Origin: Acanthococcus lagerstroemiae
Lineage: Eukaryota > Arthropoda > Insecta > Hemiptera > Eriococcidae
Direction: 5' to 3'
NCBI GenBank assembly: GCA_031841125.1
Contig: CM063107.1
Location: 62,073,814 to 62,137,813 of the forward strand
DNA length: 64,000 nt
Shown: positions 31,795-43,559 of the stretch, piece by piece
Position numbering within the stretch: position 1 is the first letter of the stretch
Layout: each line of letters opens with the position of its first letter
The notes under the pieces: model-generated
The model's database searches: none
Told to the model about the DNA's origin: nothing
Seen by the model: the letters and a program-made list of their open reading frames with translations, nothing else
Program-made: the position numbers and the translations under genes

Positions 31795-32500
31795 TTCGAC
31801 TTTCCGACTTCAGTCTCCTTTAGTGCTTGAATAGCACCCCGGCTTGGGAAAGCCGAAACTTATGAACTTAGATTTGCATTCAGCTTAATTGCAAGATGGA
31901 AGGTCAGATTCGGTTCTGGCTTCAGAAATGTCTGTATTGTACTTCCGATTTCGGATACAGCTTCACTGATATGATTCCCTCACCTTCAGTTTCGGAGTTA
32001 GCATCGAGTTTCGACTTCCCGTCGTCTGGTCTTCTCATTGTTTTCTAATACCAAAAATGTTCACCAATCACAACTGGACTGACCTGAGACGAGAGGTTCG
32101 ATCTTTCGATCATTGATAAGTGTGAATAGTATCGAAGTACTAGCCAGCTTTAGGTACTTTTCCCGAAATATTTTCAAGTGGATTACGTCAAAATCCCGTA
32201 TCACTGATCACGGCAGTATGACCTTAAGCCGAAAGTGAAGCCATTAAAATCTAATACATTACGGCTTCGTTTCAGCTTCTGTAAAACTGTATTATGAACT
32301 TCGATTTCGGCTTTTCCCTCGCAGGGTGATTACACTTAGCTTCGGATTCGGCTTCAGAGACTGTACAATTTCTTAAACTTCGAGATTCGGATTCAGACTC
32401 AGTTTCAGATTGTCAACCTGGTAGCACTACAGTTTGGAAGGAATCAAGAGAAAAGATAAGTGTCAGATCCGAAACCAGCTTTCAGAATTAAATTCAGCGA
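31795..32500. repeat. Degenerate block rich in GGCTTC / TTCGGCTT words
   Basis: Words such as GGCTTCAG, TTCGGCTT, CTTCCGATTTCGG and GCCGAAA recur every 20-60 bp over 700 bp without a fixed period. Similar blocks occur at 28140-28890 and 62930-63430 (AGCCGAAAGC). No ends were identified. Confidence 0.45.
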
Positions 32501-32996
32501 CCTGGAAAACCTAGTAATTGAAAACCATCTCGAAATAAGAAGTATTCTGTAGACTTGACCCTATTTTTTTAGTGGCTCTCCAACGAGTCACATCCAGAAA
32601 TCACTTTGAAAATCGAAATCGGCGGGCTCAAAGCCTGTAAATATACTCTGGTTTCAATTTTTTACCCCACCTCCCTCGTTGTGAAGCCTCCCTGTAGGAG
32701 AAAGGGTTTAGGGCGGTGTTTCATACATTGTGTCGATGGTTGGAACGCCTCGGAATAATTTTTGGCACTTCTCTTTTCAGTATTCTACTTATATGACCCG
32801 AAAGCGATTACATGTATACCTTCACCCCTCTTGCGGGTCGGGCTCCAATTTTTTGATGGCCTTTACGCACACTATTTACCAGGTATTACAAAAGCTGTAA
32901 AAATGGCACTCAGCTAACATAGGGACCATCCTAGTGGAAGAAGGTCTTCTGACAGTTCCAAAGGTTATCTGAGCGTCGTCGTGCTTCGTGATTCTC

Positions 32997-33000
<4 letters not shown>

Positions 33001-33029
<29 letters not shown>
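33001..33029. repeat. (AC)n microsatellite
   Basis: Uninterrupted AC dinucleotide run of about 29 bp. Confidence 0.95.
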
Positions 33030-33030
<1 letters not shown>

Positions 33031-33289
33031 CTTTCGTGTGCCTTTTAATTCTTCATGGTATGCTATTGAAGTTGCACTCTGATATCCTGAGACCAAAGTT
33101 CGCGAAGGTCGCGTTATTGTTTTATTCCACCCAGGGGTGCTACCAGAACTTTGGGGCTAGAATGTATGGGGGGCAGGGGTGAACGCTCAATTTAGTACCT
33201 GGGTTATTCTTCGAAAATGTTGATATTTCAGTCCCCAGCAGTTATCCCACAAACTATTAATGATACGGTCTTTTTTTTTTTCGTTGATA

Positions 33290-33605
33290 AGGCCAAGCTA
33301 GACGATCAATATTATTCATAATTTTTTTGCTTCAATATTTTTCTTATCAATTAATTGATCGTTTAGTTGGTTACACATCAAGAATTGATAAGGTATCACT
33401 TTACGAGCTTAAATTTTGATAGCCGGGTAGTTGTGTTTTAATTTCAGAGAGGCTTCAATTTGATAATATCGTTCGTATTTTTTGATTAATTATTGAAACT
33501 ACTGTGAATTAATTGATTAAAAATTTTACTCTTTTTTATCATTAAAAAATTGTTTGACACGTCATCAATAATTGATGAAAAATATTGATCGTCTAACTTG
33601 GCCTG
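33290..33605. mobile_element. MITE with GGCCAAG(C/T)TAGACGATC termini
   Basis: The left end AGGCCAAGCTAGACGATCAA is matched by an inverted right end TTGATCGTCTAACTTGGCCT. Similarity extends to about 28 bp. The interior is AT-rich with further TCAATTAATTGATC palindromes. No ORF. Flanks too simple to call a target duplication. Confidence 0.7.
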
Positions 33606-34585
33606 TAGATATGACTCAATTCTACTTTTTTAAGCTTTCGGAAGAAAATTTGATCCACTTTTAATTGGTCAAAATTGGACTAAATATGCTAAAATGTCCG
33701 TCGGCATGGCTGTCCCTAGAACAATTTTACCCCCCCCCCCCCTTAATATTTCGAGCTGTTATCTGACAACGTGCTGCTCCTTTAAACGGATGAAGGAATC
33801 ACAGGGTAACATTGAAATCGCATCTTCACAGGTGGGAGTCAGTATGGCCAGCTTTGAAAATTGTCCCTCGATTTTTTGTCCATCGGCATGGCTCTTTTTC
33901 AACCGATCACAAAACAGGAGTTTCAGTATTTTTTCGTCGCAATTAATGGTCAAATTGTATATTCTTATCAGAGCAATATATGGTCCGCACATCGGGCGTA
34001 ATGGGTTTCGGAACCAGAGCAGTACACAATAAAATTTTGACAGGTTATAAGTAGGGGAAAGATCATGAGTTTCGAAACCAAAATATTTCTTTTCTAGCAA
34101 AAGAGTCGTTTTGCTCGTGCTCTGAGAGCCAGTGTTGCTTGTAATGAAGATAGAAGAATTATCGTTTTCGACGTTAAATATACAAGTTTCATAAATCGCT
34201 GGAAAACTGAAATGAGTTAATTGCAATAAGATCATATATTATCAAAGTCGGCCAGTAATATCATTTATTAAAACTAGGTAGGGTTAATATAGAGTATTAA
34301 GTAAAACATGTCAGCAAACAAATAATAATTAAGAAAGAGTCAATAATATAATATGCAGTATAAAATGGGGCAATATAATTCAAAAATGTCAGAAAATTAG
34401 CGATATTACATGGATGTGTCAATGCGATAGCTGGCATCCCTATTATAAATCAATTCCCTGGAATCAGTGACCCATTATTGTAATATATTCGAGCGATGCT
34501 CTGTGGAAATCGTTCATTGCACTGAACGAACGTTTGGTTCCGATACCCATTACTATAAAAGGTTCGCTTCCAAAACCCATTTATA
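33606..34585. other. Intron sequence, partly repeated, no gene
   Basis: Contains GGGTTTCGGAACCAG (34000) and TTCCGATACCCATTACTAT (34530), whose relatives flank the mariner element at 35130-35165. They probably belong to one unnamed repeat into which the mariner inserted. The 158-codon minus frame at 33759-34235 is not supported. Confidence 0.4.
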
Positions 34586-34588
34586 CTA

Positions 34589-35116
34589 TGGGTGTTCAGT
34601 AAGGTTCTCATCAAAATAACTCGAGAACGAATGAATGAAATTTATTTTTGAAGAAAGATTCGAAAAGTACATCAAAAATACTACAGTTCTAGGTAGGTAC
34701 TACCTTTATTGATGCATTTGTCCCAGCGTAATATCAAATTGGAAACTGCACTGCGAAAGAAATTTGTGCCACTTTGAGCTAGTCACTGTTTGGCTTTACT
34801 TCTTCAATTGCGAATACCTTTCGGGCAAGAAAATCAGGCGGATTTAAGTCCGGAATGTATGGCGGATGTGGCAAAAGTCCAAATTTCAGAGATCGTAATA
34901 AAAACTTGATCATCGAACGTTGTTCTATTCTGGAGGAACTCGGCATTTCCAAATCCATCTTCAGAAAATGGTAACTCGTAACCAAATTAACAGAATAGCT
35001 TGCAACTCAAAATACGAAGTGATACGACTACAGGCAGTGTTACCTCAGAAGCGCATCAGAAAGCCTCTTTTCGTTCTCGAGTTATTTCGATGGGAACTTT
35101 ACTTACTGAACACCCA
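34589..35116 (-). mobile_element. mariner-like element with TA target duplication and broken transposase
   Basis: The ends TGGGTGTTCAGTAAGGTTCT and the inverted CTTACTGAACACCCA are flanked by TA on both sides (34587-34588 and 35117-35118). The TIRs continue into AAATAACTCGAGAACGAA. The minus strand encodes a transposase remnant with LLPHPPYIPDLNPPDFLA (last catalytic Asp region of DD34D mariners) followed by RWDKCINKGSTYLEL. At 528 bp it is an internally deleted derivative with in-frame stops. Confidence 0.8.
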
Positions 35117-35169
35117 TAGTAATGAGAACTGGTTCCGAAACCCATTATTTTCTGGTTCGGAAACCTAAA

Positions 35170-37350
35170 TCGCCCCCACATATCAAATCCTGGTTGTTTT
35201 GTGACGAGACTCGTGCATTCGCGTATTACTGTCTAAAATTAGGAATTTAAAAAAAAAGTGTTTTCGGCATAGTCATCTGTATGCAACGATAGACATTCAT
35301 CATCCAAAATATAATTACGTCTAATTAATGGGTTAGTATGCCTTTATCAACTCTCCTTATAATTTTTTGTTCTGGAATCTACTAATCGGCGGCAGAACAC
35401 TTTTTGTTCGCTATTGTCTTTGGGCATGGACTTCATGTGTCCTTCGGCATGGCATTCATTATTTTGATTGCCATGCCAAAATACAGAATCCCCTCACTGT
35501 CGGCCCAGTCTTACCAATATGTTATACAGAACACCTCTTAACGACTCCCATCAAAAGAAAGTTTAAATATCTCCTACTTTCCTCTGTGAAAAAACGTACC
35601 TGAAATACATTTTTGAAGAATGACCCATCTACCTATTTTCATAAGTTTTCTTCGTTTCAAAATTGATTTTGAAAAATTTCGAAAACATTTTTGGGGGCTA
35701 TAGCCCTTAGCCCCTTCTTGGTTGCTCCCTTGATACCGCCTGCTTGGGACCCTGAAACTGTGCTGATGCATTAGATGAAGTGTTTGATCTTTGCAAGGTA
35801 GTGACAGGTTTCGTGTAGTTGAGCTTTCGTAGAAGGTTGGCAGAATGTATCAAAAATGGGGATTGGTCGCGTCTCCAACAAGAAGGAAAGTCTTCTCCAT
35901 CAGTTTTTGAAATCTATTCACGCATTCGCTGATGGGCTATGTTCGATTTTCAGTTGACGAAACCTTTCCAAATAGACGCTCGTATTTCTCTCATCGTTCC
36001 TCGTTCTCTGCTGCTTATGGATTATTTTAAATGGCAAAATTAACATTTTCACGCCCCCCCCCCAAAAAAAAAGAAAGAAAAACGGTTCGGTCAGTTGCAA
36101 TAGGAATTCTAGTGGTTCTCACCCCCCTCCATTCCTCTCACTATCGAGAAAGTTCCAATTATTGTTTCTGCATTTTAAACTTGGACTATTCTTTGAGTTA
36201 GGGGTCAGTTAGGCCTCGTCCTACGATTGCCACCTCGTAATCAGCAGTGTTGCCAAGCTCTGAAACCTGGTCAGTCCATTATGAACGTGTTGCATGGTGT
36301 CCTTGTGTGCCACAATCATGCATGTGCGTCGATTTGCCTGCTAAAAGGTGCCATAAGGCGAATGCGGTGACTGTTGCGGACGGTGGCATTTCAGCGAGAA
36401 AATCGATAATGAACATTGATTCAGCTTTAATCGGGTGTCCCGATTATTTTCTCCCCCCCCCCCGGTCTCTTTTGATCTGTCTTCGTCTTCCTCTTTTCTT
36501 TTCTTCTTCTTCCCTGGCTGCATTGTTGTATTGGCTCTAAATACTTCAAGAAGTGATGAATGCGAATGCGATTTCTTCCCTTCCTTCGTGTACTCTCTTT
36601 ATTTTGGTTACTGGCTGGGTACTCTGAATCGGGAAAATACACGAATATAGGAACTGTATTTGTGTGAACGCGTCGAATTGTGTGTGTTGCTCGCAGGTCG
36701 CTGGTGAATGTACGTGCGGTTGAAAAGAAAAAATATATACGAGAGAATTGTGTTGTGATGTGTGGTGGAAGCAGCAGCAGCACCAGCAAGAACTTCATTT
36801 CAAAACGAAACTGTTCACTCGATGCAGGTTTAAATGAAAAAAAAAATTATAATTGAGCCCTTGGGTGAAGGGCGGATCCGAGTGTCGGGTCGTTTTTTTT
36901 GTCCCGTTTTCTTACTATCATCTTTTGACAGCGTATTTGTTGGACTAACTGATACTCGGCTTGGTATATTTCGTTGTTAAGTGGGTTGCTCATGATTGCG
37001 ATCGCGGGTCGCATCCGTCAGAACCGTCAGCATTCCTGTGTAGTTTACCTTTTTTTGTGTTTGGGTCGGAATTGTTGGCGATTTGAAGGGAAAAGACGTT
37101 GAAATCGGTTCCAGATATGAATTTAGACTAAGGCGGTTGAAAAGGTACCAGAAATTGGAGGTTTTGTGGGTTAGATTGAGTTTTCGTGAGTCGATGTTGA
37201 GGACCCAAGTTCAAGATGTAGGGTATGACTGCATTGTCGGCAATCAGGTTGAAACTCAGTTTGATTCAGCTGGTGGTTCCTCAATCTGGTATCCTACACG
37301 TATCGGCAACTCTGAATAGCAGTCAACACGGGCGATTTTCTTGGGAGTAA
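35170..37350. other. Intron sequence, no recognised gene
   Basis: Poly-C runs at 36054 and 36454. A GGGGGCTATAGCCC motif with CAAGGGAGC in inverted form (35690-35735) is related to 61697-61760. Confidence 0.35.
35640..35735 (-). repeat. Terminal segment of a CAAGGG(A/C)GC repeat, copy 1
   Basis: Minus strand: CAAGGGAGCAACCAAGAAGG, GGCTATAGCCCCCAAAAAT, then TTTTTCAAAATCAATTTTG. The plus-strand copy at 61697-61765 has CAAGGGCGCAAGAAGGGAGC and TTTTTTCAAAATCAATTTGG. Class unknown, possibly a hAT-like end. Confidence 0.45.
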
Positions 37351-37359
37351 AGCTTCAGT

Positions 37360-37645
37360 GATTTCAAAAAATTGTCATAAAAATCATGAAAAGTCATGAT
37401 ATTTCATCATGTCAGAATTCACAATATTTCCATTACAAAAAAAAAATCAGTTATATTCATTTAATGAGAGAAGAATATTGAGTGAAATCTATTATGAAAT
37501 TTAAGCGCGCTCTGTATTGAGCCCTCGGAAAAGCGCGAAGCGCCGAGTTTGCCCCCTCCTCCTTCCACTTCCTTTTTATATCCCCCTTTATAGTCATGAA
37601 AAGTCATGATATTTTGTTTCCCAGATCCAGTTGACACCCCGGGAG
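37360..37645. mobile_element. Degenerate element with AAGTCATGATATTT words
   Basis: AAAAGTCATGATATTTCATC near 37386 recurs as AAAAGTCATGATATTTTG near 37598, and the segment ends in AGTTGACACCCCGGG, resembling the GACACCCTG terminus of the CAGGGTGTCTACC-type elements. Left boundary uncertain. Confidence 0.35.
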
Positions 37646-37919
37646 AAAATCCCTCTTTAGTGTGTAGTCCATGTAGGAAAAAGGGAAACTGGTTACAGTT
37701 CTTGTCAGCTGGTTCGAAGAACGCACCATATGGTCTATTTGCATTATTGAAGGGGTTCCAAGCCTTTGAAAATTTCAGTTCAGAAATTTTTCCATGTGTA
37801 TATTGGGGTCTTGAGCCATTTGGAAGTGTTGCTTATATTTTTGTGTCGTTGGTTGTGTTTCTTGTAAGAAAATGTAGATAAGACTGGAATACGTGGATGT
37901 AAGACCTATTTGAAGTTTC

Positions 37920-38150
37920 AGTCGCCCGAGCCCCTTTTCTAACGGTACTCTCAACCCGAGCCCTGGAATCCGCCCTGTCGAACATTACTTCAGAGACGTC
38001 CGGGAGACTGTTAGAGCTGTCTTAGCCCTCTTTTCTTCTTGCTGAAAACCCGGCTTAGATCGAAATGTAGCGAGCTACGTGGGCTCGAACTCGAGGCCTC
38101 CGGATTCCGTGACCAGCGCGCTATCTACTCGGCTAACCAGATTCCCGTCT
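37920..38150 (-). repeat. tRNA-derived SINE-like repeat
   Basis: On the minus strand 38148-38071 contains an A-box-like TTAGCCGAGTAGATAGCG and a B-box GAGTTCGAGCC with tRNA-like spacing. The plus-strand neighbour 37935-37995 (CCGAGCCCTGGAATCCGCCC, then GAACATTACTTCAGAGAC) recurs at 38490-38545 without the tRNA part, consistent with a SINE body. The anticodon arm does not pair well, so an active tRNA is unlikely. Confidence 0.5.
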
Positions 38151-38916
38151 CCTCAAGCCATGGAAAATTGATTTTTTTCAACAAAATTTTGCACGTACTC
38201 TTTTTATGCCGACGTATGATCTTTGGAATTGAAAAATGTATTTTTGAGTTTTTTTCATTCTTCCCTATTGTTTAGTGTTACTGTTTGAAACAGGATGCAA
38301 AACACTTGCCAAAAACAAAACTTACTTAAAAAATTTGAAAATTTTCTCTGAGATCCTTGAAAGTGAAATTTCATTGAGTGAAATGCATTTTGCTGACGAG
38401 AAAATTGAACGAAACTTTGGTAGTTATTTGTTGCTTATCTTCAGAATTTATAGTGTTTTTTTTTGTTTGTTTTTTTCTTCCCTCTTTTCATGTGCTCTCA
38501 CCCGAGCTCTGGAACCGTCCCTTCGAGCATTACCTCAGAGACAGAATTTATAGAGTTGTAAAAAATCCAAATTTATTTAGTTATGAATTTAACTCGACTT
38601 GTTTAATTCGAATCTTTAAATTAATATTGTCCCTTCAGTATTGTGCCTATGCAATGAATAGGTGGTTGAGCTCTCGTTTCATTTTTAATGCACTTCATAT
38701 GGTCTACTGCAGCCAGGCCTGCCAACCTCGTGGTGTAAAAATTTTGAAAGCAAACGTAAACTATAAAAAATCTCTGAATATCTCGAGAAATGCTTCGAAA
38801 AAACTTGTATCCCCCCCCCCTCCTAACATCTTTTTTCAGTTTCAGTTTTTTGTTTGTTTGTTTGTTTTGTGTTTTTCTATTTTTCACTGAAATTGTAAGG
38901 ATGCAGAATGTGATCG

Positions 38917-39140
38917 TGCTCCAAAATACACCTTATGGATAAAAAATCGACTTTGAGTTATTCATGTATTCATGGTTTCAAAATCTTCAGACCTTCCTCT
39001 TCCAATTGAAATTTGTTTCAGGTTTCTAAGTTGAAATTTCGTGTTGATACGAAATGAAATTTTTTAGAACACATCGTGTTTTCTATTACTTCGAAACATG
39101 AATTTACCCATAAGGTACATTTCTTGGGGCGCATGGTACG
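38917..39140. repeat. Imperfect inverted repeat around CACCTTATGG(A/G)TAAA
   Basis: The arm near 38917-38948 (GTGCTCCAAAATACACC then TTATGGATAAA) is mirrored at about 39107-39138 (TTTACCCATAAGGTACATT then GGGGCGCAT). Moderately diverged foldback; boundaries unclear. Confidence 0.4.
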
Positions 39141-39144
39141 TCCA

Positions 39145-41280
39145 TGATTCCTGTTGATCTGTCGGCCTTATTTCTATTATTTTTTGCTTACATTATTTAC
39201 ACTCCATTAACGTATAAAATCCTGTAAGAATTTTAATTTTCTGAGATTTTCGCGGAAAACCTCATACATCTGTAACATTTTGAAAATCCTTCAAGAAATC
39301 GTTAGACTTTCACGTACAGCCCAAGTATCCTTAAAACAAGGATAAATCCTTGGGGCTGGCAGGTCTGATTTCAGAACAGATTCACTAAAGTGAAGTTTGG
39401 CATTACATATGTTAGAACAGATTTGCTAAGTGAAGTTTGATGTCGAATTTACTTTAAAAATTCTTTATTCATCGTCTCAGGAATGACATCACCGACATTC
39501 AAGTTGGTGTAGGAGCTACATAAGAATAACACGCAAAATATAGTTCTAATCGGACTTGGTCGTGATTGGTGTCATATTAAAGAAGTTTTAAAATGCTACA
39601 AATGATGATCTGAGGATATTTTCAACTCGTGATTTTCGAGAAAAATGCATCGAAACGGTGTTCCGCCATAAACTTCTAGCTTAAATTTCCTACTAAGTTG
39701 TTTGGCTGTGACGTCACGATGTCATTTCTGAAACGATCGATTTTCAAACGCTGGAGACTTGTAGCCCTTCAGTTTTGATCTGTAAATGTACATGCCATTT
39801 TTGTTCTTCCCGACCTACACACATGTTGGTAGATTCCGAAAAGAAGCATCCGATTTCGATTCTGATATCTCGAAACAGAAACCATGATTCCAAATTTGGG
39901 CGAAATTTTGGAATCGACGACATGTACAGCCCTTACACGAAAGAATCTTTCCTATTTCCGGGACTCCGAAAAGAAATTTAACGTTGTCCATCTCCGACTA
40001 TGACGCGTTTTCCCACTCTTCAAGCTGAGATCCTGTAGGAAAGACCACAGAGTTCGAATGTGACTTTTTGGCTGGAAGAGAGCTACTTCTGATGACTTTT
40101 CAACTGAGGAATATGTTATGAAAAGCAGAATATTTGAACCCCGCCCCGAATTTTGCGCGGGAATAACTGTCCCCCGGCCTCCTCATTCGACCTTTGATTA
40201 GCTTTGCCAGTTGTTCATGTATTACGAAATTTCTTTGTGATTCTGTAGATTATTAACGCGTGATGGTAATAATTAGTGTTGCTTAAATTACATGACGTCA
40301 TTTTCATAAATTACCGGTAAATTACGGTAATTTGCGATCGCTTTGAGTAATTCTGGGTTGAAATTAGAAACATAATGTAAGTGTTAATTTAAAGGTAGTT
40401 CATGGTAATTGAGTAAACTTCAGGTGAATTTTCCGAGTCATAAAATGCCCGTAAAAATGTCCCTAAAACTCGTTTACGTTTAGGTGTCCTTTCTCTTTGA
40501 CTAGTTTTTCACGCCCATTCCGATAATTATGATGAATTACCGTGATGTATTCGATAGATTGCGGACGCTACTGTAATCTACAAATTGCGATAAATTATTG
40601 CCATGAAAGATCATATCTTTCGATCAGAATGATCATGAAGGCAAAAGTGGGCAAAATTGGGAGTTCGGCGTCCCGAGGCCAATTTGGCGTGCGTGCACCG
40701 CCATACGCCCCGTTATCATCGATCGTTGAAAGCAGTCGACAGTCAATTTTATTTTTGATTTAACATCATGATTATGAAAATCCATTAGTTTTTGACTATG
40801 ATAATCACTTTTTTTTTCAGGATTCTTTTTAAATTTTTTCGATCTTAAAATCGCATAAATCATGTAAAAAACGATGCTTTTTGATCTTACATATCCGCGT
40901 GAACATTGAAAGATACACCCGTTTTTGAGGTTGATACTTTATACTAATTTCACTTGAAAGCAGCGTATTTTTGTCAGAACGTTTTAGGCCGTTATCCAAT
41001 CATCTTAAAAGCTACGTTAATTCTTAGTAATGGTAACGACTAATAAAATTTTTGAAAATTTCCGTTTCCATTTTTGAGGAGGAAGGTTCCGAAAATACCA
41101 GATTTCTTCATTCCTTCCACAGCGGTGTCTCCTTGTACACATAACTTTTAATCTGTCAGTTAGATGGGGTGGGGGACGAGTCAACACCCGAAAATGTTTT
41201 GAAAAAAATACGCTACTTTCAGGTGAAATCGGTACAAACTTGAAGAACTGTGGGTTACTAGAGACCAACGATGGATTCGA
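39145..41280. other. Intron sequence with a TTACGGTAA-rich block, no gene
   Basis: At 40255-40600 words such as AATTACCGGTAAATTACGG and GGTAATT recur irregularly. No ends or ORFs supported. Confidence 0.4.
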
Positions 41281-41286
41281 AATTAG

Positions 41287-41628
41287 AGTGTTTACAGGTG
41301 CTGAAATATACTGAATTTTGAAAGTAGGTCCTAAAAGTCCTGAAAAGTGCTGAAATTACAAAAAATAATTGAAAAGTCCTTCATTTTTGTTAGAAATACT
41401 CAGAAATAATTTGTTTGCGATTCCTATGATTGATCATTAGAAAGTGTAGCGCTGGATCTATATTCAGAGGGAGGAGGGAAGTGAGGGAGCAAAAAGGAGG
41501 GAGGGGTGAAGGGGATAAGGAAAAAAAAAGATTTGCGCTCTCGAGGAAACGATGGAAAACAGTTCTCCAGAGGGTCCTGAAAAAATACTTCATTTTTACT
41601 TTCCTGTCTTCCTGAAGCATTACACTTT
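41287..41628. mobile_element. Element with GTCCTGAAAA words and inverted AGTGT ends
   Basis: Starts AGAGTGTTTACAGGTGCTGAA, continues with GTCCTAAAAGTCCTGAAAA and GTGCTGAAA, and ends with GGTCCTGAAAAAATAC and TTCCTGAAGCATTACACTT. The interior holds a purine-rich GGAGGGAAGTGAGGG tract. It resembles the CAGGGTGTCTACC-type elements in structure. Confidence 0.4.
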
Positions 41629-41789
41629 TACCCGAAATTTTTTATTGTGATGCTTTAACGCTCTCCTCCCCCACTCGTATACTATTTCTGCAGAAGACAT
41701 CAAGTCGTACAGGTTTTCAGAGTTGCGGATATGACTAAGTTGTAAGTTGAGTTCCATGGCACGTTTCTAAACTTTGTACCTAGCAATAA

Positions 41790-41960
41790 CATGGGCGTAG
41801 ATAGCTCCGTTATAAGGGAGGAAGTCTAAGAAGTGTTTTTAATTGGCACATTCTACTTACACAGAATATTACGAAGTTCACTCTCACTCCAACATGGCCC
41901 ACCATGATTGGCCTCCCATAACTCCTGAAAATATCGCCCCCCCCCCCATCTACGTCCTTG
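41790..41960. mobile_element. hAT-like MITE (CATGGGCGTAGATAG) with partial 8-bp TSD
   Basis: The left end CATGGGCGTAGATAGC and right end CCATCTACGTCCTTG are imperfect inverted repeats. The flanks AGCAATAA (41782-41789) and AGCAATCT (41961-41968) match at 6 of 8 positions. Size and layout resemble 10366-10547. Confidence 0.5.
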
Positions 41961-42057
41961 AGCAATCTATAATGCAATCCTTTAACTCGAGTTATGTTTT
42001 AATAATCATTCTCAAACATTTTCTTGGATATTCATCTTTTTTTTGTGATCATTTCAG

Positions 42058-42220
42058 TTGGGCGATAACAGTGTCACCGCGGTCTCAAGTAATGGTACCG
42101 ACTCCACCGTCACCGATGGCAACGATGACGCGCTGAATAGTAGTAACAGCGATGATAACGACTCCAAGGCTAAGAAAAAGAACCGTTGCGTGCTATGTCG
42201 TAAGAAAGTTGGTCTCACTG
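42058..42220 (+). CDS. ZFAND6: Zinc-finger gene, coding exon 2: linker and first half of AN1
   Basis: Encodes residues 99-152 plus one base of codon 153. The acceptor TGATCATTTCAG ends at 42057 and the donor ACTG|GTACGT begins at 42221. The exon starts in phase 0, matching the exon 1 donor. It encodes an Asp/Ser/Asn-rich linker (DALNSSNSDDNDSKAKKK), then the start of the AN1 finger, NRCVLCRKKVGLT, with Cys142 and Cys145. The family consensus continues directly into exon 3. An acidic Ser-rich linker followed by a basic KAKKK just before AN1 is usual in ZFAND5/6 homologues. Confidence 0.95.
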
Positions 42221-42540
42221 GTACGTATTTGCATCGTAAGATTACGAATATACTTTGATTCATTTTCTGCCTCTAAGTACGATTATGATAGTGATAATGT
42301 GGTACACTTGATGAAATTTTAAAACGACTTTTAACTTCGCTAATAGTCTTAATTTCTGTATGGTCAAATATCTATCCTTCGATAAAATGCTGCGCGGTTA
42401 TTCTACCTGAAATACGAAAAATTGCTGTGGCTGATCGATTACCTCGAGATTGCCAACAGACAGAAATACAGCCAGACCAAGAAAGAGCCATCGAGCCGTA
42501 GGGACTGATCGATTACCTCAACTGCGAAGAGATAGACTTG
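42221..42540. other. Start of intron 2, no feature
   Basis: Begins with the donor GTACGT; nothing else supported. Confidence 0.5.
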
Positions 42541-42737
42541 AGGTGCGTCCACATTAGGATGATCAGCCTATTCATCCTGGATGATCAGTGTCTGGATGAT
42601 CATCATCTTTTGATCAGACCGCCAATAAGTCGATCGGGGATAAAGCATGATCAGTCCTTGAGCTTCATTTTGGCTGATCATCCGCACGTCCACACTACAT
42701 TCATCTTGGACTGATCATCCTAATGTGGACGCACCTT
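42541..42737. mobile_element. Palindromic MITE, GATGATCAG family, copy 2
   Basis: The left end AGGTGCGTCCACATTAGGAT is matched by a perfect inverted right end (ATCCTAATGTGGACGCACCT), with the match running 26 bp. The centre CCGCCAATAAGTCGATCGGG is identical to copy 1 at 4581-4736. This copy is longer (197 bp) because its right arm has an extra partly palindromic stretch. Confidence 0.8.
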
Positions 42738-42739
42738 TA

Positions 42740-43555
42740 CAGACCGAGAAACGGCCATTAGGTCAATCAACCCTTAAAGATGTGCGTGGAGGCAGAATCT
42801 GTTCTACTGCTCATTATCGTCTCTTTTCGTTCTTATCATCATCTGTCGAGTAAGCAACATGCGGTCAGAAAGGTGCATAGGTATCGAATCTAGAGGCGAC
42901 TCAAAGTTTCTCTGCAAAGACCGAATTTTGATTTTTGTTTTTGTTTTCTTTCTCCGAAAATGGGTCCACCGAATCGAATTTCCGAACACCTTTCATCGTC
43001 TTTTTGTTTGTTCAGTACAACGTTCGAAATTCCCAGGGTTAGAAATAACTCACATTGTTAACAACAGCTAGGAGTGTGTTGTTTATTTCATGATGTATGG
43101 TTGTGTAAAGTTGAAAGACCGCTAGCGATAAAAATATTACGTTGTTAGCATTAGCATTAATTTAATGAGTTCGAAACTCTATTCGCATACTCGTGAACTG
43201 AAATTGTTTGCTTTTTCAACTTCGGAAAATTGGGGGGAGGGGTGTCGGATTAATGGTGTGACGGGAAAGCAGTAATATTATCGTGCTTAGAAAATATTGA
43301 TGTACGTTCTCGAAGCACCATATTTCAGTATTTTTTCATGCTAACAACGTGTGTCGATTCAGATTTTCAGGGGAAATTGAGAGGAGCACTGAGAAGAGCA
43401 GAAGTAGATTTGACTCGAAACATGAAATTTTTGCTTGAGGAGATCGAAAGCCATAGTATAGTTTATAAAGGCCAGGTGGATGAGAATTTGGTATTCGGTT
43501 GCCTTCTGGATGAGTATATTCATTGTGTGAAGGTGATCGAATTAACCACGGAATA
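42740..43555. other. Intron sequence, possible upstream part of the RTE fragment
   Basis: The open frame at 43338-43556 (ending CVKVIELTTE) sits directly upstream of recognisable reverse transcriptase and may be a decayed part of the same LINE, but it has no clear motif. Confidence 0.3.
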
Positions 43556-43559
43556 AACC

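Noticed and set aside
33759..34235. 158-codon minus-strand open frame
   Set aside because: No family motif and it overlaps repeated TTTCGGAACC-type sequence; likely chance.
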